Assembly: GCA_963757335.1 (NCBI GenBank)
Contig: CAVWRJ010000025.1
Coordinates: 806,001-870,000, forward strand
From: DASQPA01 sp963757335
GTDB lineage: Bacteria > Acidobacteriota > Thermoanaerobaculia > Multivoradales > UBA5704
Direction: 5' to 3'
DNA length: 64,000 nucleotides
The notes beneath the pieces are model-generated. The model did not search any database. It saw only the letters and a list, made by a program, of their open reading frames with translations, and had not been told where the DNA came from. Positions 35,441-43,997 of this stretch are shown piece by piece (position 1 is the first letter of the stretch; the number at the start of each line of letters is the position of its first letter). Made by a program: the position numbers and the translations under genes.

Positions 35441-36931
35441 TCAAGCCGCCGGATTCTCGATCTCCCGTGCGGCGCGGTTGCCCGACTCCAGAGCGCCTTC
35501 CATCGTGCGGCCGAGCCAGGACGTGTGCTCGCCCGCGAAGTGCACCCGCCCTTCCGGCCGGACGAGCTCGGGCAGCCAGGCGGTGAGCTCTCCCGGTTTC
35601 CAGAAGGCATAGGCACCCCCCGCCCAGGGGTCGGTGCCCCAGCTCACCGCGGTGCCGCCCTCGACGACCTGGCGGAAGCCGGGGTGGACTTTTTCGAGGT
35701 TCTCGGTGGCCAGGGCGAGTTGCGCTTCCCACCCCAGGCCGGCCACGCGCTCCGCCTCGTCGCCCTTGATGTGGCATTCGAGGATGGCCCGCGGTCCCGG
35801 GTCGGCAGACCGGACGAGCGGATGCTCGGCGACCAGTTGGATCGGTAGGTCGGTGAAGGCATTGCCGAGGCGGCCCTCGTCCACCCAGAAGCGGCGCCGT
35901 GCCTGCAGGTAGAGGCGGGTCACCGGGGTGTACTCCAACCGTCCGAAGATCTGGCGCTTGGCCGCCGGCAACTCGGGGCTGAAGGCGATCTTGCGCAGCA
36001 CCGGACAGGGCACGGTGCAGATCAGGCGGTCCGCGTCGAGCGTCCGCTCGGCGCCGCCCTGCCGGAAGACGGCGCGCACCCTCCCGGTCTCCTGGACGAT
36101 CCGCACCACCGGCGACCCGTAGTGAATCCGGTCCCGCAGGGCTCTGGAAAAGGCCTGCGGCAGCAGGTCTGAGCCCCCGGCGAGGACGCGCGTCGTCTGG
36201 CCGCGGTAGAAGAGAGCCAGGTCCGAAACCAGCCGGTGGAGAGCGGAGATCCGCGACCAGCCGTAGCCGAACCACAGGCCCTGCCCCAGAAGATCGATGG
36301 CCCCCGGGGAGGCCCCTTGCTGCTTCATCAGCTCCGCCAGGGTCATTTCGTCCCAGTCCTTAAAGGGCCCGGCCTGCCAGGCCGGATCGGTGGGATCGCC
36401 GAGTTTCTCCACCGGTGCGAAATACTTCCCAATCATGCCGCCGAAGCCGAGCTTGCGCTCCTCGGCCGTGAGGTCGAAGGGCCAGTCGGGCTCGTCGCCC
36501 GGCTTGACCTCGAGCCGCTTGCCGCGCAGGAGGTAGACCATGGCCAGGGGAGGTCGGTTGAGTGGCGCGATGGGCAAATCGAAAATTTTTACGTAGCGCA
36601 GGAAATGCCGGTAGGCGTCCGAGAAGCTGATCGCCCCCGCCTCGGCGTAAAGCCCATCGGCGAACGGGCTGCGCAGGGTGTAGACCCGACCTCCGGGGCG
36701 GGCCTGGGCTTCGAGCACCGTGACCTCGTGGCCCCGCCTTCCGAGCTCGTAGGCAGCCGCGAGCCCCGCCAGCCCGGCACCGACGACGATCACCTTCCGC
36801 GGGCTGCCGGACCTCCCGGGCGGCGGAGGGTCCGCCGCCAATGAAAAACCGGGAACGGCGGCGAGTCCCGGGAGGGACAGTGCGGCGGTCTTTAAGAACG
36901 TACGGCGGGTCCATCCTGCAAAGCGATCCAT
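35441..36931 (-). CDS. Tat-exported flavin amine oxidase (FAD-dependent)
   Basis: A 496-residue protein. The N-terminus carries a twin-arginine signal (TRRTFLK, residues 8-14, then a hydrophobic stretch ending near AADPP). The FAD dinucleotide fold follows: VVGAGLAGLAAAYELGRRG around 49-67, E74 to bind ribose, and GGRV at 80-83. The C-terminal flavin motif is FAGEHTSW. The family includes monoamine oxidases, L-amino acid oxidases and tryptophan 2-monooxygenases; the substrate cannot be told. It converges with the ADOP gene (36-base gap). It lies downstream of NRPS-a but is separated by a gene remnant, so it may be tailoring or unrelated. Export to the periplasm argues against acting on carrier-bound intermediates. 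Confidence 0.87.
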   Translation of the reverse strand: MDRFAGWTRRTFLKTAALSLPGLAAVPGFSLAADPPPPGRSGSPRKVIVVGAGLAGLAAAYELGRRGHEVTVLEAQARPGGRVYTLRSPFADGLYAEAGAISFSDAYRHFLRYVKIFDLPIAPLNRPPLAMVYLLRGKRLEVKPGDEPDWPFDLTAEERKLGFGGMIGKYFAPVEKLGDPTDPAWQAGPFKDWDEMTLAELMKQQGASPGAIDLLGQGLWFGYGWSRISALHRLVSDLALFYRGQTTRVLAGGSDLLPQAFSRALRDRIHYGSPVVRIVQETGRVRAVFRQGGAERTLDADRLICTVPCPVLRKIAFSPELPAAKRQIFGRLEYTPVTRLYLQARRRFWVDEGRLGNAFTDLPIQLVAEHPLVRSADPGPRAILECHIKGDEAERVAGLGWEAQLALATENLEKVHPGFRQVVEGGTAVSWGTDPWAGGAYAFWKPGELTAWLPELVRPEGRVHFAGEHTSWLGRTMEGALESGNRAAREIENPAA

Positions 36932-36944
36932 TCTCGGTGGCTCC

Positions 36945-37340
36945 TTACAAGCGGCTTACAGGAGAACATCGTTGCCAGTTACCCTCGGCGAGCGGACGGT
37001 TGTAGATCGCCGAGGCCGTGGAACGGTTGCTGTCAACGCCGGGCTCCAACTGCTTGGGGCTGTTGAGGTGACCGAAGCTCGCCTGCAACGACCAGTTCGG
37101 GGCGGGCTGGTAGGACGCCCGGAAGGAGTAGGAGTTGAGACGGGGGCTTTCGATGTTGGTGCGGTTTTCGTCCGGCTCGTGCCCGTTGAAGGCCGAACCC
37201 TCGAGCTTCCATCCCCCGAAACGCAACCCAGAGTGGCGACGCCGAAGGAGAAAGGAGATGTGCGTCGAATCCAGCCAGTGATGCGCGAGCGGCACCTCGG
37301 GATTTCCATGCCGGAGAAGCGTAGTTGACGCCGACCACGA
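36945..37340 (-). pseudogene. Remnant of outer-membrane beta-barrel-like protein gene
   Basis: The minus frame from about 37295 reads PLAHHWLDSTHISF, WKLEGSAFNGHEPDENR, SYQPAPNWSLQASFG and LEPGVDSNRSTASA, with alternating aromatic and polar residues like strands of an outer-membrane barrel. I recognise the pattern as a hypothetical outer-membrane family in Acidobacteriota and Proteobacteria, from memory only. Upstream coding (RFSGME) is in another frame, and both ends are missing, so only an internal piece survives. It fills most of the 425-bp gap between NRPS-a and the amine oxidase. Confidence 0.55.
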
Positions 37341-37356
37341 GAGGTTCCACTCCGTC

Positions 37357-40300
37357 TCACGTCCGGCTCATAGCGACGATAGTTTCTGCGAGCCGGCTCA
37401 CAGTCGGTGCCTCGATGACATCACTGAGTGCCAGGGGGGTCTCCAGGCGCTCTTGTATCTTGAGGAAGATCTGGAGGGCGGCGAGCGAGTGGCCCCCCAG
37501 GGACAGGAAGTCGCCGTCGACGCTCACCTGATTGAGCCCCAGCACCTCGCACCAGATCGTCGTCAGGGCCTCTTCCGTCGGGTTGCGTGGCGCGACGTAG
37601 CTCCGGCTCGCCTGCAGGGGGACGGCCATGGCGGCCGGCGGCTCCAAGGCGCCCGTCGGTCTCGCCGGCAGATCCGGCGCGAAATCCTGATGCGGCGCCC
37701 AAGGGTCGGTGGCCATGGTCTCCAGGGTCTGGCGGTAAAGCCCGCCGATCGTCTTCGCCTGATCTCCCCCGACCTCGCTACCATGCGTGTTGAGCAGCAG
37801 CCGAAGGCCGGCACCACCGTCGAAGGGGATAAAGTTGGCAAAAAGGTGGAGATCGGTGTCCTCCCACGTCCGCAGACCAAGTAGCGCCACCGTGGGAAGT
37901 CCCTGGACCGCCTCCATGACGTGGAAGTCGATGAAGTTGAAGCCGGTTTCGAACAGTGGCTCCCGCCGCCAGCGCCGCATGTGAGCCATCGGGTAATGGC
38001 GGTGCGGCCTGAGAGCAAGGTCGGCGGCGTAGACCTGACCTACCAGGTCCCTCCAGCTTCCGCCGTCTAAAGCCAAACAGAAGGGGATGGTATTGAGGAA
38101 GAGACCCAACGCGCGATCGCCGTCCTGCCCCTCTGGTCTGCCGTGCGTCACACAGCCGGTAAGCACGAAGGGATTTCCGGTGAGCTCGGATATCACACGC
38201 AGATGGGCAGCAAGCAGCACGCTCCGGAGCGGGACGCGGGTACCGTCGGCCAGGGCGCGCAGACCCTCGACTACCGAGGAGGCCACGACGATGAGCTGCT
38301 GCTCAAGGGCTTCCCCGGGCTCCCCTTGGGCTGGCCGGAGCCAGGCAGCAAGGAGGCCACTGGGAGCCTGGTCGAGCCGGCCACGCCAGAACTCCTCCGC
38401 TCCCGCGTCCCTCAGGGCCTGCTGCTCGAGCGCGACGAGATCGCGCATCTGAGCCACCGGGGCCGGGGGTGGCGCCGCCTCAACGTTGTCCAAGAGACAT
38501 AGATAGTACTGCAGTAGCTCGGCCAAGAAGCTGCTCATACTCCAACCGTCGAGGATCGCATGGTGCTCGCTGATAGTGAACTGCAAAGTGCCTGGGCTGC
38601 GGCGATGGATGGACATACGGAGGAGCGGCGGCCGGGCCCAGTTGAAGGGACAGAGTCGCTCGGACTCGATCCAGGCGCGCACGATCCGCTCCTGCTCGGA
38701 AGGCGTCTGGCGGGAGATGTCCTCCACGGTAAGCGGTATTTCGACTTCGCGATGAACGATCTGCAGCGGCTCGCCATAGCCGGAGAAATGGAAGGAGGTA
38801 CGTAAGATCGGGTGGGCGGAGGCGAGCTTATGCAGGGCGTAGCTCAGGGTCTCTGGATCGAAAGGAATGCGCAGGTGAAAGCTAGTTATGTCGCGGAACA
38901 TCCCCTGCCCGTGGAGCTCGTCGTGATAAAGCATACCCCACTGCAGAGCTGCGATGGGATAGGCGTCCTCCGCATCCTCGGGCAGCCGCTCCCGATCGGC
39001 TGGGAAGAGGAGCCCGAATGGGGGAATGGAAGCCACGTCGACGTCCGGCTTCTCGCGCCCTGCGGCCCGCTCAGACAGGGCTCGCACCGTACGGAGCTCA
39101 AAAATCTCCTGCACAGTGAAATGTAGTCCGAGCTCCGCCGCCAGAGTCCGCACCTGGATGGTGAGGATTGAATCGCCGCCCAAGCGGAAGAAATCGTCCT
39201 CCGTACCCACGCGTTCGACCCCGAGCACTTCGGTCCAGACCTCCGCCAGGGCCCGCTCCGCGGCCGTGACTGGCGCCACGTACTCCGACTCTACCTCCGA
39301 TCGTGATGGCTCGATGGCCGCCAAGGCCCGTCGGTCAACCTTCCCGTTGGGGGTGAGCGGCATCTGCTCAAGAGCCACGAACACCGACGGCAGCATCGGC
39401 TCCGGTAGACGCTCGGCCAGGAAGTCGCGCAGGGCACCGCTCCCTGGCATGCCCTCCGGCGCGACGACGAACGCCACCAACCGCCGTTCTCCCGGCCTCA
39501 CCTCTCGCGCGATCACAACAGCCTCGCGAATCGCCGGGTGCGTCGCGAGCGCCGCCGCGACCTCGTCGGGCTCCACCCGGTGCCCGCGGATTTTGACCTG
39601 GTGGTCGGTACGCCCGAGGAAGTCTAGGATGCCGTCAAGTCGAAAGCGCACGCGGTCGCCTGTTCGGTAGAGGCGGCCTCCGGCTTCCCCCCAGGGATCT
39701 GGTACGAAGCGCTCCGCCGTCACGTCCGGCCGCCCAACGTAACCCCGTGCCACGCCCGCTCCCCCAACATAGAGCTCAGCCGGCGCACCGATTGGCGCAG
39801 GGTTCCCGCCACCCGCCAGACCATAGAGCTGCGCTCCCGGGATGGGACGCCCGATCGGCACCCGCTGCGATGTCCCCAGCTCTGAGCAGTCATAGACGCT
39901 GCTCCACACAGTGGCCTCGGTCGGACCGTACTCGTCATAGAGAGCAACCTCCGGCAGGCACTCAAAGTGACGCGCCACGAGCGGCGCCACGCACGCCTCT
40001 CCCGCCAGGATTACAGCTCGAAGATGGCGACTAGCGGCGAGGAGACCCGGCTGTTCCAGGAGCAGGCTGTAGAGCGAGGGGAGGCAGAGCAGGTGGGAGA
40101 TCTCGTACCGTGCGAGGCTGTCGACGAGTAGGGTGATATCGAGCTGGAAGCGCTCCCGGGCCGGCACCAGGGCGCCCCCCTGACAAAGCGACCAGAATAA
40201 GCCTGCCACGCTGCTGTCGAAAGAAAGCGAGGAGATCAGGAGGAAGGCCTCGACCGCTTGCGGGTAGTAGGCGAAACGCGCCCGCGTCGAGCCCACCAGG

Positions 40301-42177
40301 TTGCGGTGTGTCACCGCGACGCCCTTGGGCCGACCGGTCGAGCCAGAGGTATAGATTATATAGGCTAGGTGTTCCGGACCGGCGCCCCCCGTCATGGGAG
40401 CGGCATCCACCGCCGGCCATTCTTCCTCCTCCTCGAACAGCACCGCCGGCACACTCCCCAATGCCATCCCGCCCGCGAGAGCCGACACTACTGCCCGCCG
40501 CGACACTAAGGCGGTCACCCCGGCATCCTTCACCATGAATGCAAGCCGCTCCGCCGGAAAGGCGGGGTCGAGCGGCAGGTAGGCACCCCCTGCTTTGAGA
40601 ATGCCGAAGATTGCCACCACGGCTTCGGGTGAACGCTCCAGGAGCACGCCCACCACCCGCTCCGGCCCTACAGCCAACTGGCGCAGGCGGTGGGCAAGAC
40701 GGCCCGCCCGGCGGTCGAGATCGCTGTAGCTCAACCGTTCCCCCTCCCACAGCACCGCCGGGCGCGCGGGGGCGAGCGCCACCTGGTGCTCAAATAGCCC
40801 GTGGATGGTCTCCCCCTCCGGCCACGGCGCTGCGGCAGGATTCCACTCTTCGAGCAACTGGACGCGCTCACGCGGCCCCAGAGCCGGCAGGTCGTCGAGC
40901 GCCACAGCGGGCTCCGCGACCGCGGCTGCGAGCAGGGCAAGGAGCGAGGCGGCGAACCGCTCGGCGTCGGCGACGCCCAAGCGGCTCTCGTCATACGACA
41001 GCTCGAGGCCGAGACCGTCTGGCGCGAGGACACACGTCAGACGGAGCCGAAAACGGTCGATCACGGCAGCTAGGCGCGCCAAGGAGAAGGTCACCCCCGC
41101 GGCCTCGCGCCTCGCCATCCGCTCCTCCCAATCGAAGCAGAAGGGAAAGAACGCCGGTCCCTGCCAGGAGAAGAGCTCCTGCCAGGCCTCTGCCTCCTGG
41201 AGGAGCGCCGCCAGGCCGGAGGCGAGCTCAGGGAAAGGCCGCTCACCCGAGATCCCAGCGGTCACCGGCAGATAGCGCGCGAAGAGGCCCTGGGCCTGCT
41301 GCAAGGCCTCGACGCCGCGGCCGTCGACGAGCACTCCTAGCACCACCTCTTCGTTGTCGCACAAGCGGCCGAGCAGGGCTGCCCAGGCAGCAAGCCAGAC
41401 GATCGACGGTTCAATTTCCAACTCTCGCGCCAGAGCCGCCGCCGCCGCCGCGAGCGGGGGTGGAACTACCGCGGACAGCGTACGCGGCAGGAAGGAGAGA
41501 TCACCGGCAAGCTCCTGCTCGAACGGGAGCCTCAGGCTGGTCAGGCGAGACAGGTCCTGCCGTTGCCAGTATGCGAATCCCGGAGTCGACTCCTCCGCCG
41601 CCGCGAGATGGTGCTGCCACTCGGCATAGTCGGCATACTGCAGGCGAGGTTCCGCCGGTAGTTCACCATCCTGGCGATCGGCCGCGTACGCGGTGGCCAA
41701 CTCGCGCAGGAGGTCTGCCGGAGCCATCGCGTCGGCGAGGAGGGCAGACAAGCTCACAAGGAGCAGATGCCGGTCCTCGGCCAGGTAGAGGAGCTCACAC
41801 TCCAATTCCCCCGGCTCACCGTCAGGGGAGGGCGAAGCACTGCTTGCAAAGCGCCTCTCGACCTCCACTTTCTGCACTGAAGGCTCCAGGGGAGAGAGGT
41901 CGACGAGCGGCAGCGGGCGTGGCGTATCCATAACTTCCGCGATCATCTGGATTGGCAGCGCGAGCCCGGGAGGGCAGACTAGACGAGTGCGCAGGATCTC
42001 GTTTCGCCGCACGCAGTGAGAAATAGCTGAGGCGAGGGCAGCACGATCGAGCTCGCCATCGATCCTGATGGCGCAGTGCACACCGTAGGGATCGCCGGGA
42101 CGGTCGCCTACTCGCCGTAGCGACCAGACCCGATGCTGCTGGGAAGAAATACGGAAACCTTGCAGTGGGCTCTCCAT
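37357..42177 (-). CDS. NRPS-a: degenerate C - A - PCP - C - PCP
   Basis: A 1606-residue protein. Residues 1-440 have the condensation fold, but the HHxxxDG site reads S-A-L-L-A-D-A, so it cannot catalyse in the usual way. Adenylation spans about 445-965 (YTSGSTGRPKG near 605; code D-S-A-L-I-A-E-V-W, no match known to me). PCP 1 has LGGDSI near 1000. A second, divergent condensation domain spans about 1085-1500 with an intact HHAILDG near 1204 and the motif FNFIDFHV. The last PCP has LGGHSL near 1560. There is no second adenylation domain and no thioesterase. GAGGTG precedes the ATG, which lies 9 bases after the hydroxylase stop. The degenerate first domain next to a SyrP-like hydroxylase recalls the interface domains of siderophore beta-hydroxylase systems. 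Confidence 0.88.
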   Translation of the reverse strand: MESPLQGFRISSQQHRVWSLRRVGDRPGDPYGVHCAIRIDGELDRAALASAISHCVRRNEILRTRLVCPPGLALPIQMIAEVMDTPRPLPLVDLSPLEPSVQKVEVERRFASSASPSPDGEPGELECELLYLAEDRHLLLVSLSALLADAMAPADLLRELATAYAADRQDGELPAEPRLQYADYAEWQHHLAAAEESTPGFAYWQRQDLSRLTSLRLPFEQELAGDLSFLPRTLSAVVPPPLAAAAAALARELEIEPSIVWLAAWAALLGRLCDNEEVVLGVLVDGRGVEALQQAQGLFARYLPVTAGISGERPFPELASGLAALLQEAEAWQELFSWQGPAFFPFCFDWEERMARREAAGVTFSLARLAAVIDRFRLRLTCVLAPDGLGLELSYDESRLGVADAERFAASLLALLAAAVAEPAVALDDLPALGPRERVQLLEEWNPAAAPWPEGETIHGLFEHQVALAPARPAVLWEGERLSYSDLDRRAGRLAHRLRQLAVGPERVVGVLLERSPEAVVAIFGILKAGGAYLPLDPAFPAERLAFMVKDAGVTALVSRRAVVSALAGGMALGSVPAVLFEEEEEWPAVDAAPMTGGAGPEHLAYIIYTSGSTGRPKGVAVTHRNLVGSTRARFAYYPQAVEAFLLISSLSFDSSVAGLFWSLCQGGALVPARERFQLDITLLVDSLARYEISHLLCLPSLYSLLLEQPGLLAASRHLRAVILAGEACVAPLVARHFECLPEVALYDEYGPTEATVWSSVYDCSELGTSQRVPIGRPIPGAQLYGLAGGGNPAPIGAPAELYVGGAGVARGYVGRPDVTAERFVPDPWGEAGGRLYRTGDRVRFRLDGILDFLGRTDHQVKIRGHRVEPDEVAAALATHPAIREAVVIAREVRPGERRLVAFVVAPEGMPGSGALRDFLAERLPEPMLPSVFVALEQMPLTPNGKVDRRALAAIEPSRSEVESEYVAPVTAAERALAEVWTEVLGVERVGTEDDFFRLGGDSILTIQVRTLAAELGLHFTVQEIFELRTVRALSERAAGREKPDVDVASIPPFGLLFPADRERLPEDAEDAYPIAALQWGMLYHDELHGQGMFRDITSFHLRIPFDPETLSYALHKLASAHPILRTSFHFSGYGEPLQIVHREVEIPLTVEDISRQTPSEQERIVRAWIESERLCPFNWARPPLLRMSIHRRSPGTLQFTISEHHAILDGWSMSSFLAELLQYYLCLLDNVEAAPPPAPVAQMRDLVALEQQALRDAGAEEFWRGRLDQAPSGLLAAWLRPAQGEPGEALEQQLIVVASSVVEGLRALADGTRVPLRSVLLAAHLRVISELTGNPFVLTGCVTHGRPEGQDGDRALGLFLNTIPFCLALDGGSWRDLVGQVYAADLALRPHRHYPMAHMRRWRREPLFETGFNFIDFHVMEAVQGLPTVALLGLRTWEDTDLHLFANFIPFDGGAGLRLLLNTHGSEVGGDQAKTIGGLYRQTLETMATDPWAPHQDFAPDLPARPTGALEPPAAMAVPLQASRSYVAPRNPTEEALTTIWCEVLGLNQVSVDGDFLSLGGHSLAALQIFLKIQERLETPLALSDVIEAPTVSRLAETIVAMSRT

Positions 42178-42186
42178 CGTGACACC

Positions 42187-43233
42187 TCAATCGTCGCCGT
42201 AAGGCTCGGTCATGGCCACAACCACCTGCCGCTCGCCGATGTAAGGCTGTCGCCCATGCGCCACGGAGAGGTTGTCGAGCAGGAGCACGTCGCCTACCTG
42301 CCAAGGAAATACGACTCGCTCTGCCCGGTAGGCGTTCTGAATCTGTTCGGCGACCTCCGGTGAGATCGGCGCGCCGTCGCCGTAGTAAGTGTTGTAGGGG
42401 AGGCCCTCTTCCCCGAAGTCGGCTATCAGTGCTTTACGGACCGTCCGTTCGAGCGAAGAAACGTGGAAGAAGGCTCCATGATTGAACCAAACCTCCTCGC
42501 CGGTATCGGGGTGGAGACGCACCGCTGGGCGCACTTGGCGGGTGCGCATCCGGCCGTTGTCCTTCCACTCGAAAGCGATGGAGTTGCTCCGGCAGTACGC
42601 CTCTACCTCCTCGCGGTTGTCGCTCTGGAACACCTCCTGCCAAGGAAGGCCCAAGCCATCGTTATAGTTGCGTACATAAAGCACACCCTTGGCACGGAAG
42701 CGTTCCCGGACCTCCGGATCGAGCCGCGCGAGGACCCTGCGCACGTCGGAGATGGGCGTCTCCCCGCCGTCGTCGGCGACTTTCAAAGCGCAGAAGTAAA
42801 GCTTCTTCGGGAAACGCCGCCAGTAGGTACCCTCGTTGTGCATGTTGATCGATTGCGCCGCCGGGTAGATGGTGGAAACGTAGATACCCTGGCCAACCTC
42901 GTGGCGTGGCGTCGAGCGATCCTTGTACTGCAGTAGCTCGCCGCTCGAAGTCGCCTGAACGAGAGCGTGGAACGCGGGAACAGAGCCGATGTCGAAGCCG
43001 CGGAAAAGAAGCGCGCGATGGGTGCCGAACCAGCTGGCGACGAGATCACGGTGGTCATGCGCCCACCTGGCGATGTCGATGCCCTCGATCGCTGGCCGGA
43101 TCACCTGCGGGATGGCGACGCCCGGCAGCAGAGGGCTGATGGTCACCAGATTGTCGCGCGGAACACTCACCAGTCGGCGGTCGACCACGCCCAGTTCTTT
43201 GAAGCTCGGCTTCTGGATGTCGAGGCTTTTCAT
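42187..43233 (-). CDS. SyrP/TauD-family Fe(II)/2-oxoglutarate-dependent hydroxylase
   Basis: A 348-residue protein with the TauD/TfdA fold. The iron ligands are H132 and E134 in MHNEGTYW and H326 in VAHGRQPY; R335, nine residues later, would bind 2-oxoglutarate. LLFRGFDIG and FPKKLYFCAL are typical of the SyrP branch, whose members hydroxylate amino acids while bound to a carrier protein (SyrP makes 3-hydroxyaspartate in syringomycin). Its ATG overlaps the NRPS-b stop as ATGA (43233-43230), and NRPS-a starts just after its own stop, so all three are translationally linked. It probably hydroxylates a residue on NRPS-b or NRPS-a; the degenerate condensation domain of NRPS-a could be its docking partner. 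Confidence 0.9.
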   Translation of the reverse strand: MKSLDIQKPSFKELGVVDRRLVSVPRDNLVTISPLLPGVAIPQVIRPAIEGIDIARWAHDHRDLVASWFGTHRALLFRGFDIGSVPAFHALVQATSSGELLQYKDRSTPRHEVGQGIYVSTIYPAAQSINMHNEGTYWRRFPKKLYFCALKVADDGGETPISDVRRVLARLDPEVRERFRAKGVLYVRNYNDGLGLPWQEVFQSDNREEVEAYCRSNSIAFEWKDNGRMRTRQVRPAVRLHPDTGEEVWFNHGAFFHVSSLERTVRKALIADFGEEGLPYNTYYGDGAPISPEVAEQIQNAYRAERVVFPWQVGDVLLLDNLSVAHGRQPYIGERQVVVAMTEPYGDD

Positions 43234-43997
43234 TGCTGCTCCTCCCTTTCCTGAAAGCCGGCAGCGGGCTGCCGGCGGACGTTCATAAGACTGGACCGAA
43301 GGCTGCGCTGGAAGTCGAGCCGCTCTTCCGAACGTGCCGCCTGCTGCGCTGCCTTGGCCCCCGCGACGAGTTCGCCCAGGCGAAGCTCCGGGTTTTCCAG
43401 GGCGCGGGTCAAAACGGAAATGAAGGTGCTGGCGAAGTGCCGGACTGTAGCCTCATCGAACAGATCAGTGGCGTACTCGAGCTGCCCTGCGATGCCGGTC
43501 GGATCCTCGCTCAGATTGAGCGCTAGGTCGAACTTGGTAAACACGGGCGGGAGCGATAGGGATTCCGCGCGAAGCTGCGGCAAGTCGAGGCGTGGAGCTT
43601 CCTGGTTCTGTAGCACGAACCAAACCTGATAGAGCGGCGGACGGCCCGCCCCTCGCGCAGGCAGCACGGCATCGATCAACCTTTCTAACGGGAGATCCTG
43701 ATGGTCGTAGGCTTCGAGCGCTGTCGTGCGGACCCGGCGTACGATCTCGCCAAAAGTAGGATCGCCAGCCAGCACCGTACGCAGCACGAGCGTGTTCATG
43801 AACATTCCTATGATCGGCTCGAGTTCGGTGCGTGTCCGCCCCGCCACCGGCGAACCGACCAGCAGATCCTGTTGCCCGGAGATTGAGGCCAGGAAGACCT
43901 TGAAACCCGCGAGCAGCACGACGAAGAGGGTCGCTCCCTCGCGGCGTGCAAGTTCGCGCACGGACCTTGAGGCCTCCGGCAACAGCACTACGGGCAA
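43230..43997 (-). CDS. NRPS-b, C-terminal end of last condensation domain (frame-shifted)
   Basis: This frame carries the second half of the terminal condensation domain: GATLFVVLLAGFKVFLA, LVGSPVAGR, HQDLPLERL and YATDLFDEATVRHF. It joins the main NRPS-b frame if one C is added to the C10 run at 44054-44063, giving TLPPPLALPYDRS across the break. Homology starts about 44053, before the first start codon at 43997. The protein ends in a polar tail of about 45 residues that may dock to NRPS-a. Confidence 0.85.
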   Translation of the reverse strand: MPVVLLPEASRSVRELARREGATLFVVLLAGFKVFLASISGQQDLLVGSPVAGRTRTELEPIIGMFMNTLVLRTVLAGDPTFGEIVRRVRTTALEAYDHQDLPLERLIDAVLPARGAGRPPLYQVWFVLQNQEAPRLDLPQLRAESLSLPPVFTKFDLALNLSEDPTGIAGQLEYATDLFDEATVRHFASTFISVLTRALENPELRLGELVAGAKAAQQAARSEERLDFQRSLRSSLMNVRRQPAAGFQEREEQQ

